Below, one piece after another: positions 1 through 7,327 of a DNA stretch of 17,572 nt. The stretch lies in the NCBI GenBank assembly GCA_946886475.1, contig CAMPIQ010000073.1, positions 1 through 17,572 on the forward strand, written 5' to 3'. Source of the DNA: an uncultured Chitinophagales bacterium (lineage in GTDB: Bacteria > Bacteroidota > Bacteroidia > Chitinophagales > Chitinophagaceae). Both the position numbers and the translations under genes were made by a program. Below the pieces are notes generated by a model. That model saw only the letters and a program-made list of their open reading frames with translations. It was not told the origin of the DNA and did not search any database. The number at the start of each line of letters is the position of its first letter. Positions within the stretch are counted from its first letter, which is position 1.

Positions 1-39
1 AAAGAATAACCGGTACTAATTTTTTAAATTTTAAATTTC

Positions 40-1269
40 TCATCCGTCCATTTCACCTGCAATCAGATTCAATGATGACAACACAATAATGGCATCGCTC
101 AACATGGAGCCTTTTACCATTTCCTCATAGGCCTGGTAATATATAAAACATGGCCTGCGGAAATGTAAGCGATAAGGAGTTCTGCCTCCATCGCTGATCA
201 GATAAAATCCAAGTTCGCCATTGCCACCTTCTACTGAATGATAAACCTCACCCGGCGGAATATCTATTTCTCCCATTATGATCTTGAAATGGTAGATCAG
301 TGCTTCCATTTTTGTATACACATCCTTCTTCTCCGGCAGGTAATATTCCGGAACATCGGCATGGAAAAGAGTTGCTTCTTCTCCCTTGAATTCCTGTATC
401 TTTTTATAAGCCTGTTCAATGATCTTTAAGGACTCCCACATTTCCTGGTTCCGCACAAGAAAACGGTCGTAGGTATCTCCTGTTTTTCCAACCGGAATAT
501 TAAAATCAAAATCCTGATAACTACTGTATGGAGTGTGTACCCGCACATCATAATCAACTCCGGCGGCACGAAGGTTTGGACCCGTAAATCCATAATTCAA
601 TGCACGCTCTGCACTGATGGGTCCTGTGCCAATGGTACGTTCCATGAAAATGCGGTTACGTGTGAACAGATTTTCAAACTCACGTAACACATCAGGATAT
701 TCCTTCAGGAATTTTTCAAGCTTGGTAAATGCGATATCATTGAAATCTCTTTCAAATCCGCCAATGCGGCCAATGTTGGTTGTAAGCCTTGAACCGCACA
801 CCTCTTCCCAGATTTCGTAGATCAGTTCACGGTATTGCATTACATAAAGGAAACCTGTGAAGGCACCGGTATCAACACCAATAACAGAATTACAAATGAG
901 ATGATCCGCAATTCTTGCCAGCTCCATGATCACCACACGCAGGTAGTCTACACGTTTTGGCGTTTGAATACCCAGCAATTTTTCGCAGGTCATATGCCAA
1001 CCCATATTATTGATGGGTGCAGAGCAGTAATTCAAGCGATCGGTAAGTGGAGTGATCTGGTAAAGTGGTCTTCTTTCAGCAATCTTTTCAAATGCACGAT
1101 GGATATAACCAACGGTTTGTTCAGCTGAAACAATTTTTTCTCCATCCAGCTCAAGTATATTCTGAAACACACCATGTGTAGCCGGATGCGTGGGACCCAG
1201 GTTAATGGTGGTTGTTTGTTTGCCGATACTGCCTTCGGGCAGGTCAATATGTTTTTCTGTTATGCTCAT
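40..1269 (-). CDS. nuoD: NADH-quinone oxidoreductase subunit D (49 kDa)
   Basis: Peripheral-arm subunit of respiratory complex I. With NuoB it forms the quinone-reduction chamber next to the membrane. The 409-residue protein has the family's N-terminal GPTHPATHG motif (about residues 26-33). H32 and Y81 are 49 residues apart, the same spacing as the quinone-binding His59/Tyr108 pair of the bovine 49 kDa subunit. Further family landmarks are HRAFEKIAERRP (57-68), GTGPISAERALNYG near the middle and the C-terminal SLNLIAGEMDG. It is a stand-alone NuoD, not the fused NuoCD of enterobacteria. It is the last of four nuo genes in view and lies 143 bases after nuoC. Only 39 bases remain to its left, so nuoE and later genes presumably follow outside the window. 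Identification is secure. Confidence 0.97.
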   Translation of the reverse strand: MSITEKHIDLPEGSIGKQTTTINLGPTHPATHGVFQNILELDGEKIVSAEQTVGYIHRAFEKIAERRPLYQITPLTDRLNYCSAPINNMGWHMTCEKLLGIQTPKRVDYLRVVIMELARIADHLICNSVIGVDTGAFTGFLYVMQYRELIYEIWEEVCGSRLTTNIGRIGGFERDFNDIAFTKLEKFLKEYPDVLREFENLFTRNRIFMERTIGTGPISAERALNYGFTGPNLRAAGVDYDVRVHTPYSSYQDFDFNIPVGKTGDTYDRFLVRNQEMWESLKIIEQAYKKIQEFKGEEATLFHADVPEYYLPEKKDVYTKMEALIYHFKIIMGEIDIPPGEVYHSVEGGNGELGFYLISDGGRTPYRLHFRRPCFIYYQAYEEMVKGSMLSDAIIVLSSLNLIAGEMDG

Positions 1270-1275
1270 GTCATG

Positions 1276-1290
1276 ACTGCAAATAGCAGT
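1276..1290. repeat. Small inverted repeat just upstream of nuoD
   Basis: ACTGC and GCAGT flank a 5-base loop, ending 6 bases before the nuoD start codon (1269) on the minus strand. In the message this would be a short 5-base-pair hairpin beside the ribosome entry region. The rest of the 143-base nuoC-nuoD gap is AT-rich and shows no gene. Confidence 0.35.
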
Positions 1291-1412
1291 GAATGATTTT
1301 TATTTTATTTTGTTTGAATTGCAATTGTATTTCCATTCGCAATTCTGCTTTGATTTTCAAATATTCATATCTATCAGCAACCGGATCCCTGGTGGATCAA
1401 AGGTCATAGGGT

Positions 1413-2033
1413 TTACAGGGTTCCCCTGTTCTCTTGTTCATCTGTTCCATGTATGATATCCCCCTGGTCCATTTCCGGAATCTGTTTCGGAGCGCCATCG
1501 GCCTGCCTGTTTCCAAAATCAAAGCTGCCGCCTCTGCCAAACATTTCATCGTCTTTGTCAATCCTGCTCTGGTCTTCCAACGGAAACTCTTTGCGCTGGG
1601 GGAAATAATCCATTTCCTCCACATTCATTATCCGTTTCAGATTAGGATGCCCTACAAAATTGACCCCGTAAAAATCATAGGCTTCTCTTTCCTGCCAGTT
1701 GGCAGAAGAAAAAATGCCCGTTAACGTATTTACATCCGGCTGATTGATTCCCGTAAAAACTTTGAACCGGATACGCACATTATCCACCAGGTTGTGAAGA
1801 TGATAAACAACCGCCAGTTCCCTTCCCTGATAAGCAGGATAATGAACAACAGTAAGGTCTGTAAGAAACCGGAACTTCAATTCTTCCTCCTCATACAAAA
1901 AACTGATGACATCGGTATTCAGTTCTTTTGGTGCCTCAAAACTGAGCATCCCATAGGGTTCCTCAAATCCGGACACCTTATCATTGAATTTTTCAGTTAG
2001 TTTTTGCTGTATCTGTTGGTTCGTCAAAGCCAT
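1413..2033 (-). CDS. nuoC: NADH-quinone oxidoreductase subunit C (30 kDa)
   Basis: Complex I peripheral-arm subunit that packs against NuoD and helps hold the quinone module together; it carries no cofactor. The signature of the 30 kDa family is plain near residues 110-145: ANWQEREAYDFYGVNF, then GHPNLKRIMN, ending in RKEFPLED. The 206-residue protein continues about 50 residues beyond that signature as a polar, Gly/Asp/Gln-rich tail with no evident domain (GRGGSFDFGN, then an acidic stretch). That tail is probably flexible and could be lineage-specific. The ATG at 2033 gives the usual MALTNQQIQ-like start and lies 70 bases after nuoB, just downstream of a 9-base direct repeat. The stop codon overlaps a small perfect inverted repeat. 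Identification is secure; the role of the tail is unknown. Confidence 0.95.
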   Translation of the reverse strand: MALTNQQIQQKLTEKFNDKVSGFEEPYGMLSFEAPKELNTDVISFLYEEEELKFRFLTDLTVVHYPAYQGRELAVVYHLHNLVDNVRIRFKVFTGINQPDVNTLTGIFSSANWQEREAYDFYGVNFVGHPNLKRIMNVEEMDYFPQRKEFPLEDQSRIDKDDEMFGRGGSFDFGNRQADGAPKQIPEMDQGDIIHGTDEQENRGTL

Positions 2034-2041
2034 AATATTAG

Positions 2042-2064
2042 CTGCGGACTTTTAACTGCGGACT
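2042..2064. repeat. 9-base direct repeat upstream of nuoC
   Basis: CTGCGGACT occurs at 2042-2050 and again at 2056-2064, separated by TTTAA, in the 70-base gap between nuoB and nuoC. The nearer copy is 8 bases before the nuoC start codon. It could be a slippage product or affect nuoC translation; nothing more can be said. Confidence 0.5.
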
Positions 2065-2103
2065 GTTCAGCAGAAATTGTGGTAACTGCCAGTGTCCGGT
2101 GTA

Positions 2104-2688
2104 TTATTGAATTCCGTATGAGTTTAATAATTGTTTATAATGTTCACTGTTCCTCCTGCGCACGCTTTCATTACCCACAAGTTCCTGCACTTTGATGATT
2201 CCGTCAATAATGGCCTCCGGGCGGGGAGGGCATCCCGGCACATACACATCCACAGGCACCACCTGGTCTATTCCCTGCAACACACTATAACTGTCAAAGA
2301 TGCCTCCGCTGCAGGCACAGGCTCCAACGGCCATCACCCACCTGGGTTCTGCCATTTGCAGGTATACCTGTTTTACAACCGGCCCCATCTTTTTTGCAAT
2401 GGTTCCCATTACCATAAGGAGATCGCACTGACGTGGTGAAAAGCCAAGACGTTCTGAACCGAATCGTGAAAGATCGTAGTGAGATGCCATGGTAGCCATG
2501 AATTCGATCCCACAGCATGAGGTGGCGAAAGGCAGGGGCCAGATCGAATTTTTTCTTGCCAGACCAACCACATCGCTGAATTTAGCGGCAAAAAAACCTT
2601 CACCCTGGTAACCATCAGGCATACTCGTAATGCTGATATCCTTTTCCAGGCCTTTTTCTTTTATATTAAATGATACAGGACGTGCCAT
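2104..2688 (-). CDS. nuoB: NADH-quinone oxidoreductase subunit B (N2 cluster subunit)
   Basis: Complex I subunit (PSST homologue) holding the terminal [4Fe-4S] cluster N2, which passes electrons to quinone at the NuoB/NuoD interface. The four expected cluster cysteines are visible: the adjacent pair C58-C59 in ATSCCGIEF, C124 in GACACSGG and C153 in PGCPPRPE. C126 is an additional cysteine, where many homologues have a different residue. At 194 residues the length is normal. The C-terminal tail is basic and polar (ESVRRRNSEHYKQLLNS). It lies between nuoA (194-base spacer) and nuoC (70-base spacer) on the same strand. These spacers are long for a nuo operon, but I see no promoter or terminator in them that I would defend. 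Identification is secure. Confidence 0.97.
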   Translation of the reverse strand: MARPVSFNIKEKGLEKDISITSMPDGYQGEGFFAAKFSDVVGLARKNSIWPLPFATSCCGIEFMATMASHYDLSRFGSERLGFSPRQCDLLMVMGTIAKKMGPVVKQVYLQMAEPRWVMAVGACACSGGIFDSYSVLQGIDQVVPVDVYVPGCPPRPEAIIDGIIKVQELVGNESVRRRNSEHYKQLLNSYGIQ

Positions 2689-2882
2689 AATACCCCCTGT
2701 TCCCCTGAAGGAGAACTTAGATCCATGAAACTTAAATCACTTTCAAAGAAAATTTCATGAATCATTTTTTTAAGGTTAAAAAAATAATTTCTTCTTAAGT
2801 TGTACAATCACCTTACCAATATATTCAAGAACTATTTTGTGTAAAGAACCAACACCGGCCCAGGTTCCCCTGGATATGGGCT

Positions 2883-3293
2883 TTAATCTTCCCACTTCAA
2901 CGCACCCTTCTTTACAATGTAGATAAATCCACAGGCAAAGAAAGAAACGAACATAAATACAGCCCAAAAACCGCTCCAACCAAGCCCTTTGAAATTAACT
3001 GCATAAGGATAGAAAAAAATCACTTCCACATCAAACAAAACGAAAAGAATGGCAACCAGGAAATACTTGATGGCCATAGGCTGGCGTGCCTGGCCATGGG
3101 TTTCGATCCCGCTTGTAAAATTCTGAAGCTTATCGGTTGTTTGACGCTTAGGCCCCAATAAATGGGTAACAAACATTAAGAAGGCTATCAATCCAACTAC
3201 CAGCACAACCTGGAGTGCAACAGGAATGTAACTTCCCGCACTGTTTATATCTGTAACTGTTTTAGTTAGATCTGTTTGTAATAACTGGAACAT
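2883..3293 (-). CDS. nuoA: NADH-quinone oxidoreductase subunit A (ND3 homologue)
   Basis: Membrane subunit of complex I at the junction between the arms, with a loop that contributes to the quinone channel. The 136-residue protein has three predicted transmembrane helices (about 22-46, 76-97 and 104-126). The strongest family mark is the second helix, KYFLVAILFVLFDVEVIFFYPYAV, noted here by its ends (KYFLVAILF at about 76-84, then FDVEVIFFYP). The protein ends in KKGALKWED. In the loop between helices 1 and 2 the usual (Y/F)E(C/S)G motif reads FTSG: a serine sits where mitochondrial ND3 has its switch cysteine, and a threonine replaces the usual Glu. Serine there also occurs in E. coli, so the loss of the Glu is the more notable change. 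First gene of the cluster, with its own -7 element about 20 bases upstream. Confidence 0.95.
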   Translation of the reverse strand: MFQLLQTDLTKTVTDINSAGSYIPVALQVVLVVGLIAFLMFVTHLLGPKRQTTDKLQNFTSGIETHGQARQPMAIKYFLVAILFVLFDVEVIFFYPYAVNFKGLGWSGFWAVFMFVSFFACGFIYIVKKGALKWED

Positions 3294-3312
3294 AGTCTTT
3301 CAAATGGGCAGG

Positions 3313-3320
3313 CAAAAATA
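3313..3320 (-). promoter_or_regulatory. Bacteroidota -7 promoter element upstream of nuoA
   Basis: On the minus strand these bases read TATTTTTG followed by C, matching the TAnnTTTG -7 box used by the primary sigma factor of Bacteroidota. It lies 19 bases before the nuoA start codon and downstream of the terminator of the preceding operon, where a promoter for the nuo cluster is expected. I see no convincing -33 TTTG at normal spacing; a TTG lies only about 12 bases upstream. Confidence 0.5.
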
Positions 3321-3363
3321 AGCCAGTCTGCTCAACTTTCAGTTAATATTTAACCTGAGATTT

Positions 3364-3400
3364 GTCAATAAAAAAAGCCTTCTGTGAGAAGGCTTTAAAA
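3364..3400 (-). terminator. Intrinsic terminator of the tonB-PstS-TPR operon
   Basis: A perfect 10-base inverted repeat (AAAGCCTTCT at 3374-3383 and its complement at 3387-3396) with a 3-base loop. On the minus strand it is followed directly by a run of T residues, the classical rho-independent layout. It lies just past the stop codon of the TPR gene and before the nuoA promoter, so it separates the two units. The plus-strand side has fewer T residues, so the main direction is minus. Confidence 0.85.
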
Positions 3401-3423
3401 TATCTAAAGGAAATACTTACTGC

Positions 3424-5166
3424 TTAACTGCCGGATTTTGCCTTACCGGAAGACGACTTTGATGCAGATGTTGATTTCGGTGCTGAAGATTGTTTCATTT
3501 TATTGACCACGGGTCCCAGCACATCTTTGATCTTTGTCAATGTTGCATTGGCAGGATCGAACTTCAAACCTTTGATTGCGTATTCCAGCGCTTTTTCGTA
3601 TTCTCTTTTTTTATTGGTATAATAAAGAGAAAGTGTTGTTGAAGCAAATACGCCCTGCGTTTCGTACCTCACGGTATCTGTTAAAGCAATGGCAAGGGTT
3701 TTCTCCAACGGTTCAATAAATAAACCCTGCGGCATTTCTGCAGTATCAATGGCTACCAGGGCACGGGCTCTCCAGTTATAACCATAAATGCTATCAGGTT
3801 CCAGTTTGATATATTCCTTTGAAATGCTATCTGTTTTATGATAATCGCCACCCAGGTAATAATTTACTGCCATATAGCTGATCAGTTCCGTAGGGTGCGT
3901 ATACTCGTTGGCAGCTTTTCTCAGGTTGTATGATTTTTCTCTTAACTGCGCTTCAAACACCTTATCGCCGTTAGCTTTAGCATCATCGATCCACTCACCC
4001 AACAGTGTCAATTGTTTTGGTAATGTGGTATCGATCTTTAATGCGGCTTCAAGATCCTGCATTACAATGGCTGAATTACCACGGCCGCAGGTTTGGGCAT
4101 GAATGATATAATCAGAACTCAACAGGTCATCGTCCTGCGCTTTTGCAAAAAACTGCCCGATATACTCACAGGCCGAAGCTGTATCCTTATTACCCATTGT
4201 GGCAACTGCCAGGGCACGGTAAACCACAGGTCTGGGATTATTATTGCTCTTTGCAACTATATCCTTCAGGGTGGTAATAGCGCTTGCATATTTTTTCTGA
4301 ACGATATCGGTCTGAACTCTCAGATAAGTGTTATCCGGACTTGGATCAGCACTCGCCTCATACTGTGTGGCCAGCTTTTCAGCGGCGGCAAAATCACTTT
4401 TACCAAACAGGTAGAAGTTATAGAGTTCAACATAGGCAGGTGCAAAATTGGGATCGGCTTTTATAGCCATGTTAAGATGATCAACCACATTTGACCATGC
4501 TTCAGGATTGCGGTAACTGGAGTGTTGCGTTCTGTATAACATAGCTGCACTGTAAGGCGCAACTGCAAAAGACGGGTTGATCTCTAATGCTTTTCTATAG
4601 GCAAGAACGGCATCACCACCTTTGTTTCCCTTCTTTTTATAGGCATGTCCAAGGTTGAGATAGATATCCGGATTCTTTGAATCTCTTTGAGCGGCTTCCT
4701 GGAGTTTGGCAATGGCATAATCCAGATCACCATATTTATTTTTTGCAGAATAAGCTACCACGTTGGCCCGGCCAACTGCATTTAAGATATCCGGATCATT
4801 ACCTCTCCGGCTTTTGCTGGCATTGATGGCATTTTCAAAACGGGCTCTTGCTTCGGCTGTTTTTCCTTCAAGCAATTCAACACTTCCCATTCCAACCATC
4901 AGCAAAGGTGCATTGCCATTTGTCATTAAAGCTTTTTCATATAAAGACCGGGCAGCTTTCAGGTTGTTTTGTTCAATCAGAACCTGGCCTAACCAATAAG
5001 TAGCTTCTATATTGTTGGGATTAGACGCCAGCATTTTTTCAAAATTGGTCTGGGCGCTTTGATATCGCTCAGCATAAAAATGATTTATTCCTTCCTGTAC
5101 AGACTGAGCCAGTGCTGAAATTGATAGGAAAGCAGCAAAAAATAATAAAATAGCTGTTTTCTTCAT
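3424..5166 (-). CDS. Exported tetratricopeptide-repeat protein
   Basis: A 580-residue protein with a Sec signal peptide (MKKTAILLFFAAFLSISALA, likely cleaved before QS) and then tandem TPR helices over most of its length. Repeat-like units are visible at about 23-50, 55-87, 88-115, 126-163 and 166-199 (for example AAQRDSKNPDIYLNLGHAYK and AYRKALEINPSFAVAPYSAA), with further weaker ones through to about 555. The last 20 residues are rich in Ser, Lys and Ala and look disordered. TPR arrays act as protein-binding scaffolds, and this one should sit in the periplasm. It is the last gene of the tonB operon, 43 bases after the PstS-like gene, and is followed by an intrinsic terminator. The partner cannot be told from sequence, although the linkage suggests the TonB or phosphate-binding proteins. 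No enzymatic domain is visible. Confidence 0.88.
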   Translation of the reverse strand: MKKTAILLFFAAFLSISALAQSVQEGINHFYAERYQSAQTNFEKMLASNPNNIEATYWLGQVLIEQNNLKAARSLYEKALMTNGNAPLLMVGMGSVELLEGKTAEARARFENAINASKSRRGNDPDILNAVGRANVVAYSAKNKYGDLDYAIAKLQEAAQRDSKNPDIYLNLGHAYKKKGNKGGDAVLAYRKALEINPSFAVAPYSAAMLYRTQHSSYRNPEAWSNVVDHLNMAIKADPNFAPAYVELYNFYLFGKSDFAAAEKLATQYEASADPSPDNTYLRVQTDIVQKKYASAITTLKDIVAKSNNNPRPVVYRALAVATMGNKDTASACEYIGQFFAKAQDDDLLSSDYIIHAQTCGRGNSAIVMQDLEAALKIDTTLPKQLTLLGEWIDDAKANGDKVFEAQLREKSYNLRKAANEYTHPTELISYMAVNYYLGGDYHKTDSISKEYIKLEPDSIYGYNWRARALVAIDTAEMPQGLFIEPLEKTLAIALTDTVRYETQGVFASTTLSLYYTNKKREYEKALEYAIKGLKFDPANATLTKIKDVLGPVVNKMKQSSAPKSTSASKSSSGKAKSGS

Positions 5167-5209
5167 GTGCTTTTCTTTTTAAGATTTAAAAATGTTTCGT
5201 TTAGTTTAC

Positions 5210-6154
5210 TTATTGGTTGTTAATGTTTTCATTCAGTATCACATCTCTCACGTAATGTGGCCATCTTACCGGCATCAGATAGGCCCTTCTAAATATTAAC
5301 TGGCCTTTATCTATCTGCAACAGGAATCTTCCAAACGCATGTCCAAGACCCTGGTGCCGCTCCTTAAGTATATAGACCAAATCACGTACCATTGGGTAGG
5401 TATTGGTATATATAAAATATTGTGAAGGCTGAACATAGGCTCCGGCACTATCCGTGCTTTCAAGGTAGGCGATTCTTACATTTTGCCTGTATGTTGCCTG
5501 CGAAGTATCATCCATATTCCCTATCCAGCTGAAACCTACAAAACCTACAGCATTGCGAACCTTTGTAACATATTCAATAACTCCCAAACTATTTTCTGCT
5601 GCAACAACGGCAGGTGACAACTGTTCACCTTTAAGTACTGAATCAAGCATAAACCGAACCGTACTTGTTGCAGAGGTACCGTCAAACACAGGAATTAGAT
5701 TTTTTTTAGATTTTCCCGTTAACAGTTCCCTGATCTCGGTCATGCTATAAAAGGTATCAACCGAGGCTTTGTTGAGAATCACCGCTATCAGGTCTCTTGC
5801 CAGAAGCTCATTTTCCAAACCTGTTTTCAGTGAATCGGCCACCAGATTAATTTCCTGTTGCGAGGCACCTCTTGTTGCTATGATCATCCGGATAGAATCC
5901 ACAAGCATATCTTTTAAACATTCCGCTTCAGGTTTATAATGCACAACGATTTTTGCATCAGGATTCTGCCATTGAAAAACCTGCACCTGGGCATCAATTA
6001 CCGGTTTAAAGGTTTCATCGCAACTGATATGAATGATACCGGAATTATATGTGTCCAGCTTACGCCCTTTTGCACCGTCATCTGCATCACATCCTGCAAA
6101 TAAGAGTATAAACAGAACGAAAATGCATAAAACACCCTTGTTTTTCCAATTCAT
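5210..6154 (-). CDS. PstS-like phosphate-binding lipoprotein
   Basis: A 314-residue protein resembling the periplasmic substrate-binding component of phosphate ABC transporters. The N-terminus is a lipoprotein signal with lipobox LFAGC (C22). After it come IHISCDETFKPVIDAQVQVF, like the start of a PstS fold, then a hinge region (ELLARDLIAVILNK, residues about 117-130), VFDGTSATSTVRFMLDS and GVIEYVTKVRNAVGFVG. These match the usual order of PstS elements (apo-site Ser/Thr loop, then GAIGYV-like strand). No pstC, pstA, pstB or phoU is present, so it may work with TonB and the TPR protein rather than a PstABC permease. Its ATG overlaps the stop of the upstream membrane gene (ATGA), implying translational coupling. 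The fold call is fairly confident; phosphate as ligand is inferred from the family. Confidence 0.8.
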   Translation of the reverse strand: MNWKNKGVLCIFVLFILLFAGCDADDGAKGRKLDTYNSGIIHISCDETFKPVIDAQVQVFQWQNPDAKIVVHYKPEAECLKDMLVDSIRMIIATRGASQQEINLVADSLKTGLENELLARDLIAVILNKASVDTFYSMTEIRELLTGKSKKNLIPVFDGTSATSTVRFMLDSVLKGEQLSPAVVAAENSLGVIEYVTKVRNAVGFVGFSWIGNMDDTSQATYRQNVRIAYLESTDSAGAYVQPSQYFIYTNTYPMVRDLVYILKERHQGLGHAFGRFLLQIDKGQLIFRRAYLMPVRWPHYVRDVILNENINNQ

Positions 6155-6411
6155 TTAAAGTAATCCTTTTTATATCCCCTGTACATTCTCCAAATACCAT
6201 ATATGATGAATAAACCTCCAATGACAAAATCAATACTTCCGGGTTTCCGGTTCATGAAATTTATACCGGCATACCGGTAAACAATAAAAAATACACCGGC
6301 TAAAAACAATACAGCTCCCATGATCCAGTCCACAATGGACCTTGACCTGGCCAGCTTCTTTCTATGTTCTTCCTGTAATTCTTCCAGCATACTTACATTT
6401 GGGTGGAGCAA
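6151..6411 (-). CDS. Small two-helix membrane protein
   Basis: An 86-residue protein that I do not recognise as a named family. It has a charged N-terminus (EELQEEHRKKLARS, possibly a short amphipathic helix). Two hydrophobic stretches follow, at about 28-47 (WIMGAVLFLAGVFFIVYRYA) and 60-78 (IDFVIGGLFIIYGIWRMY), and the C-terminus is basic and aromatic (RGYKKDYFK). Both termini are probably cytoplasmic. It starts 12 bases after tonB and overlaps the PstS-like gene by 4 bases, so it is an integral part of this operon. M8 (VSM-LEEL) is an alternative start. The conserved position suggests an accessory role to TonB or the binding protein, which is inference only. Confidence 0.75.
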   Translation of the reverse strand: MLHPNVSMLEELQEEHRKKLARSRSIVDWIMGAVLFLAGVFFIVYRYAGINFMNRKPGSIDFVIGGLFIIYGIWRMYRGYKKDYFK

Positions 6412-6423
6412 TTTAAAACAATT

Positions 6424-7224
6424 TTATTCTTCTGATCCTACAAATATGACCGGCTGGGTAAATGATCTGGACACAGGTTCATTATTTTGAATGGCTGGTT
6501 TCCATCTGGGCATGAGTTTCAATACCCGTATCACTTCTTTATCATATATGCGGCCTCCCGATTGCAAAACTTCAAAACCGGTAACTGATCCATCTGCAGA
6601 TACGAGGAATTTTATCATTACGGTTTTCCTTTCCCCTTTTTCCATTGGAGCGGGTGATTGTAAATGGTCCTGTAAAAATTTAATCCAGGCCCTGGATCCA
6701 CCCGGAAACTCTGGTTCCCTTTGAATTGCCGCTTCAAATGAAGATGGCGGTTGCACAGTTGTGTGTTTTTTTTCAGGGCCGGGGATAGCTGGCAGATAAG
6801 CTATCCGGATATTATTTCCTTCTATGTTGTGGTCAGAAATATTAACGAGCCCGGATTGCATGGGCATGGCTTTCGTTACATCCCTGTCTACAATTTCAAT
6901 CCGGTCAACAAAACTTTGTTGCGATACCTGTTTTGTTCCGGCCGGTTGTGATTTGGGTGGTTCAGGTTTGGGTTTCACTTCATTTCGGGGATAAACAATA
7001 TCGATGATCTCCACGGTTTTATATTCAATTGCCGCTATGGCTTTTTTTTGTCGGTCACCAGAAAGGAATAAAAAAAGACCCGACACTGAAAAAAGCGCCA
7101 CAACCAGAGACAGAACAAGCCGTTGATTATAAAATTTTCGCAACGTATAGGCACCATAGTGTTTGTTTCTGTTTTCAAAGAGAATGTCTAACATATCTGC
7201 TTTGAGTAATTCACTGCCGGTCAT
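6424..7224 (-). CDS. tonB: Energy transducer TonB
   Basis: Inner-membrane-anchored protein that passes proton-motive energy from ExbB/ExbD to outer-membrane TonB-dependent transporters. The 266-residue protein opens with the motif typical of Bacteroidota TonBs, ENRNKHYGAYTLRKFYNQR (about 17-35). Next come one transmembrane helix (36-54), a Pro/Lys-rich linker beginning KPKPEPPKSQP (about 84-94), and a C-terminal TonB domain from about 165. That domain includes PEFPGGSRAWIKFLQDHL, KTVMIKFLVSADGSVTGFEV and the conserved MPRWKPAIQNNEPV. It is the first gene of a four-gene operon. No exbB or exbD lies upstream, since the next gene is divergent. Bacteroidota usually have several TonB copies, so the specific receptors served are unknown. 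Confidence 0.92.
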   Translation of the reverse strand: MTGSELLKADMLDILFENRNKHYGAYTLRKFYNQRLVLSLVVALFSVSGLFLFLSGDRQKKAIAAIEYKTVEIIDIVYPRNEVKPKPEPPKSQPAGTKQVSQQSFVDRIEIVDRDVTKAMPMQSGLVNISDHNIEGNNIRIAYLPAIPGPEKKHTTVQPPSSFEAAIQREPEFPGGSRAWIKFLQDHLQSPAPMEKGERKTVMIKFLVSADGSVTGFEVLQSGGRIYDKEVIRVLKLMPRWKPAIQNNEPVSRSFTQPVIFVGSEE

Positions 7225-7247
7225 GTTGTTGGTTTATTTTAAGATGA

Positions 7248-7259
7248 ATGGCCGGCCAT
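7248..7259. repeat. 12-base perfect palindrome in the tonB / phosphatase divergent region
   Basis: ATGGCCGGCCAT reads identically on both strands, and the symmetry does not extend further. It lies 24 bases before the tonB start codon and about 68 bases before the divergent phosphatase gene. It could be an operator, but a single short palindrome is weak evidence. Confidence 0.35.
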
Positions 7260-7299
7260 ATTCCATAATTTTTTAAAAAATCTTTGATGATGCAGCGCT

Positions 7300-7307
7300 T
7301 ATTTTTG
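7300..7307 (+). promoter_or_regulatory. Bacteroidota -7 promoter element upstream of the tyrosine phosphatase gene
   Basis: TATTTTTG followed by C matches TAnnTTTG and ends 20 bases before the ATG at 7328. The box is flanked by a 5-base inverted repeat, AGCGC at 7294-7298 and GCGCT at 7307-7311. No -33 TTTG at normal spacing is evident; a TTTG at 7283-7286 lies only 13 bases upstream. Confidence 0.5.
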
Positions 7308-7327
7308 CGCTTCAGAAAATAGAAAAG

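Noticed and set aside
4093..4494. Open frame of 133 codons opposite the TPR gene
   Set aside because: The sense strand is a continuous TPR protein with signal peptide; the opposite frame has no recognisable content.
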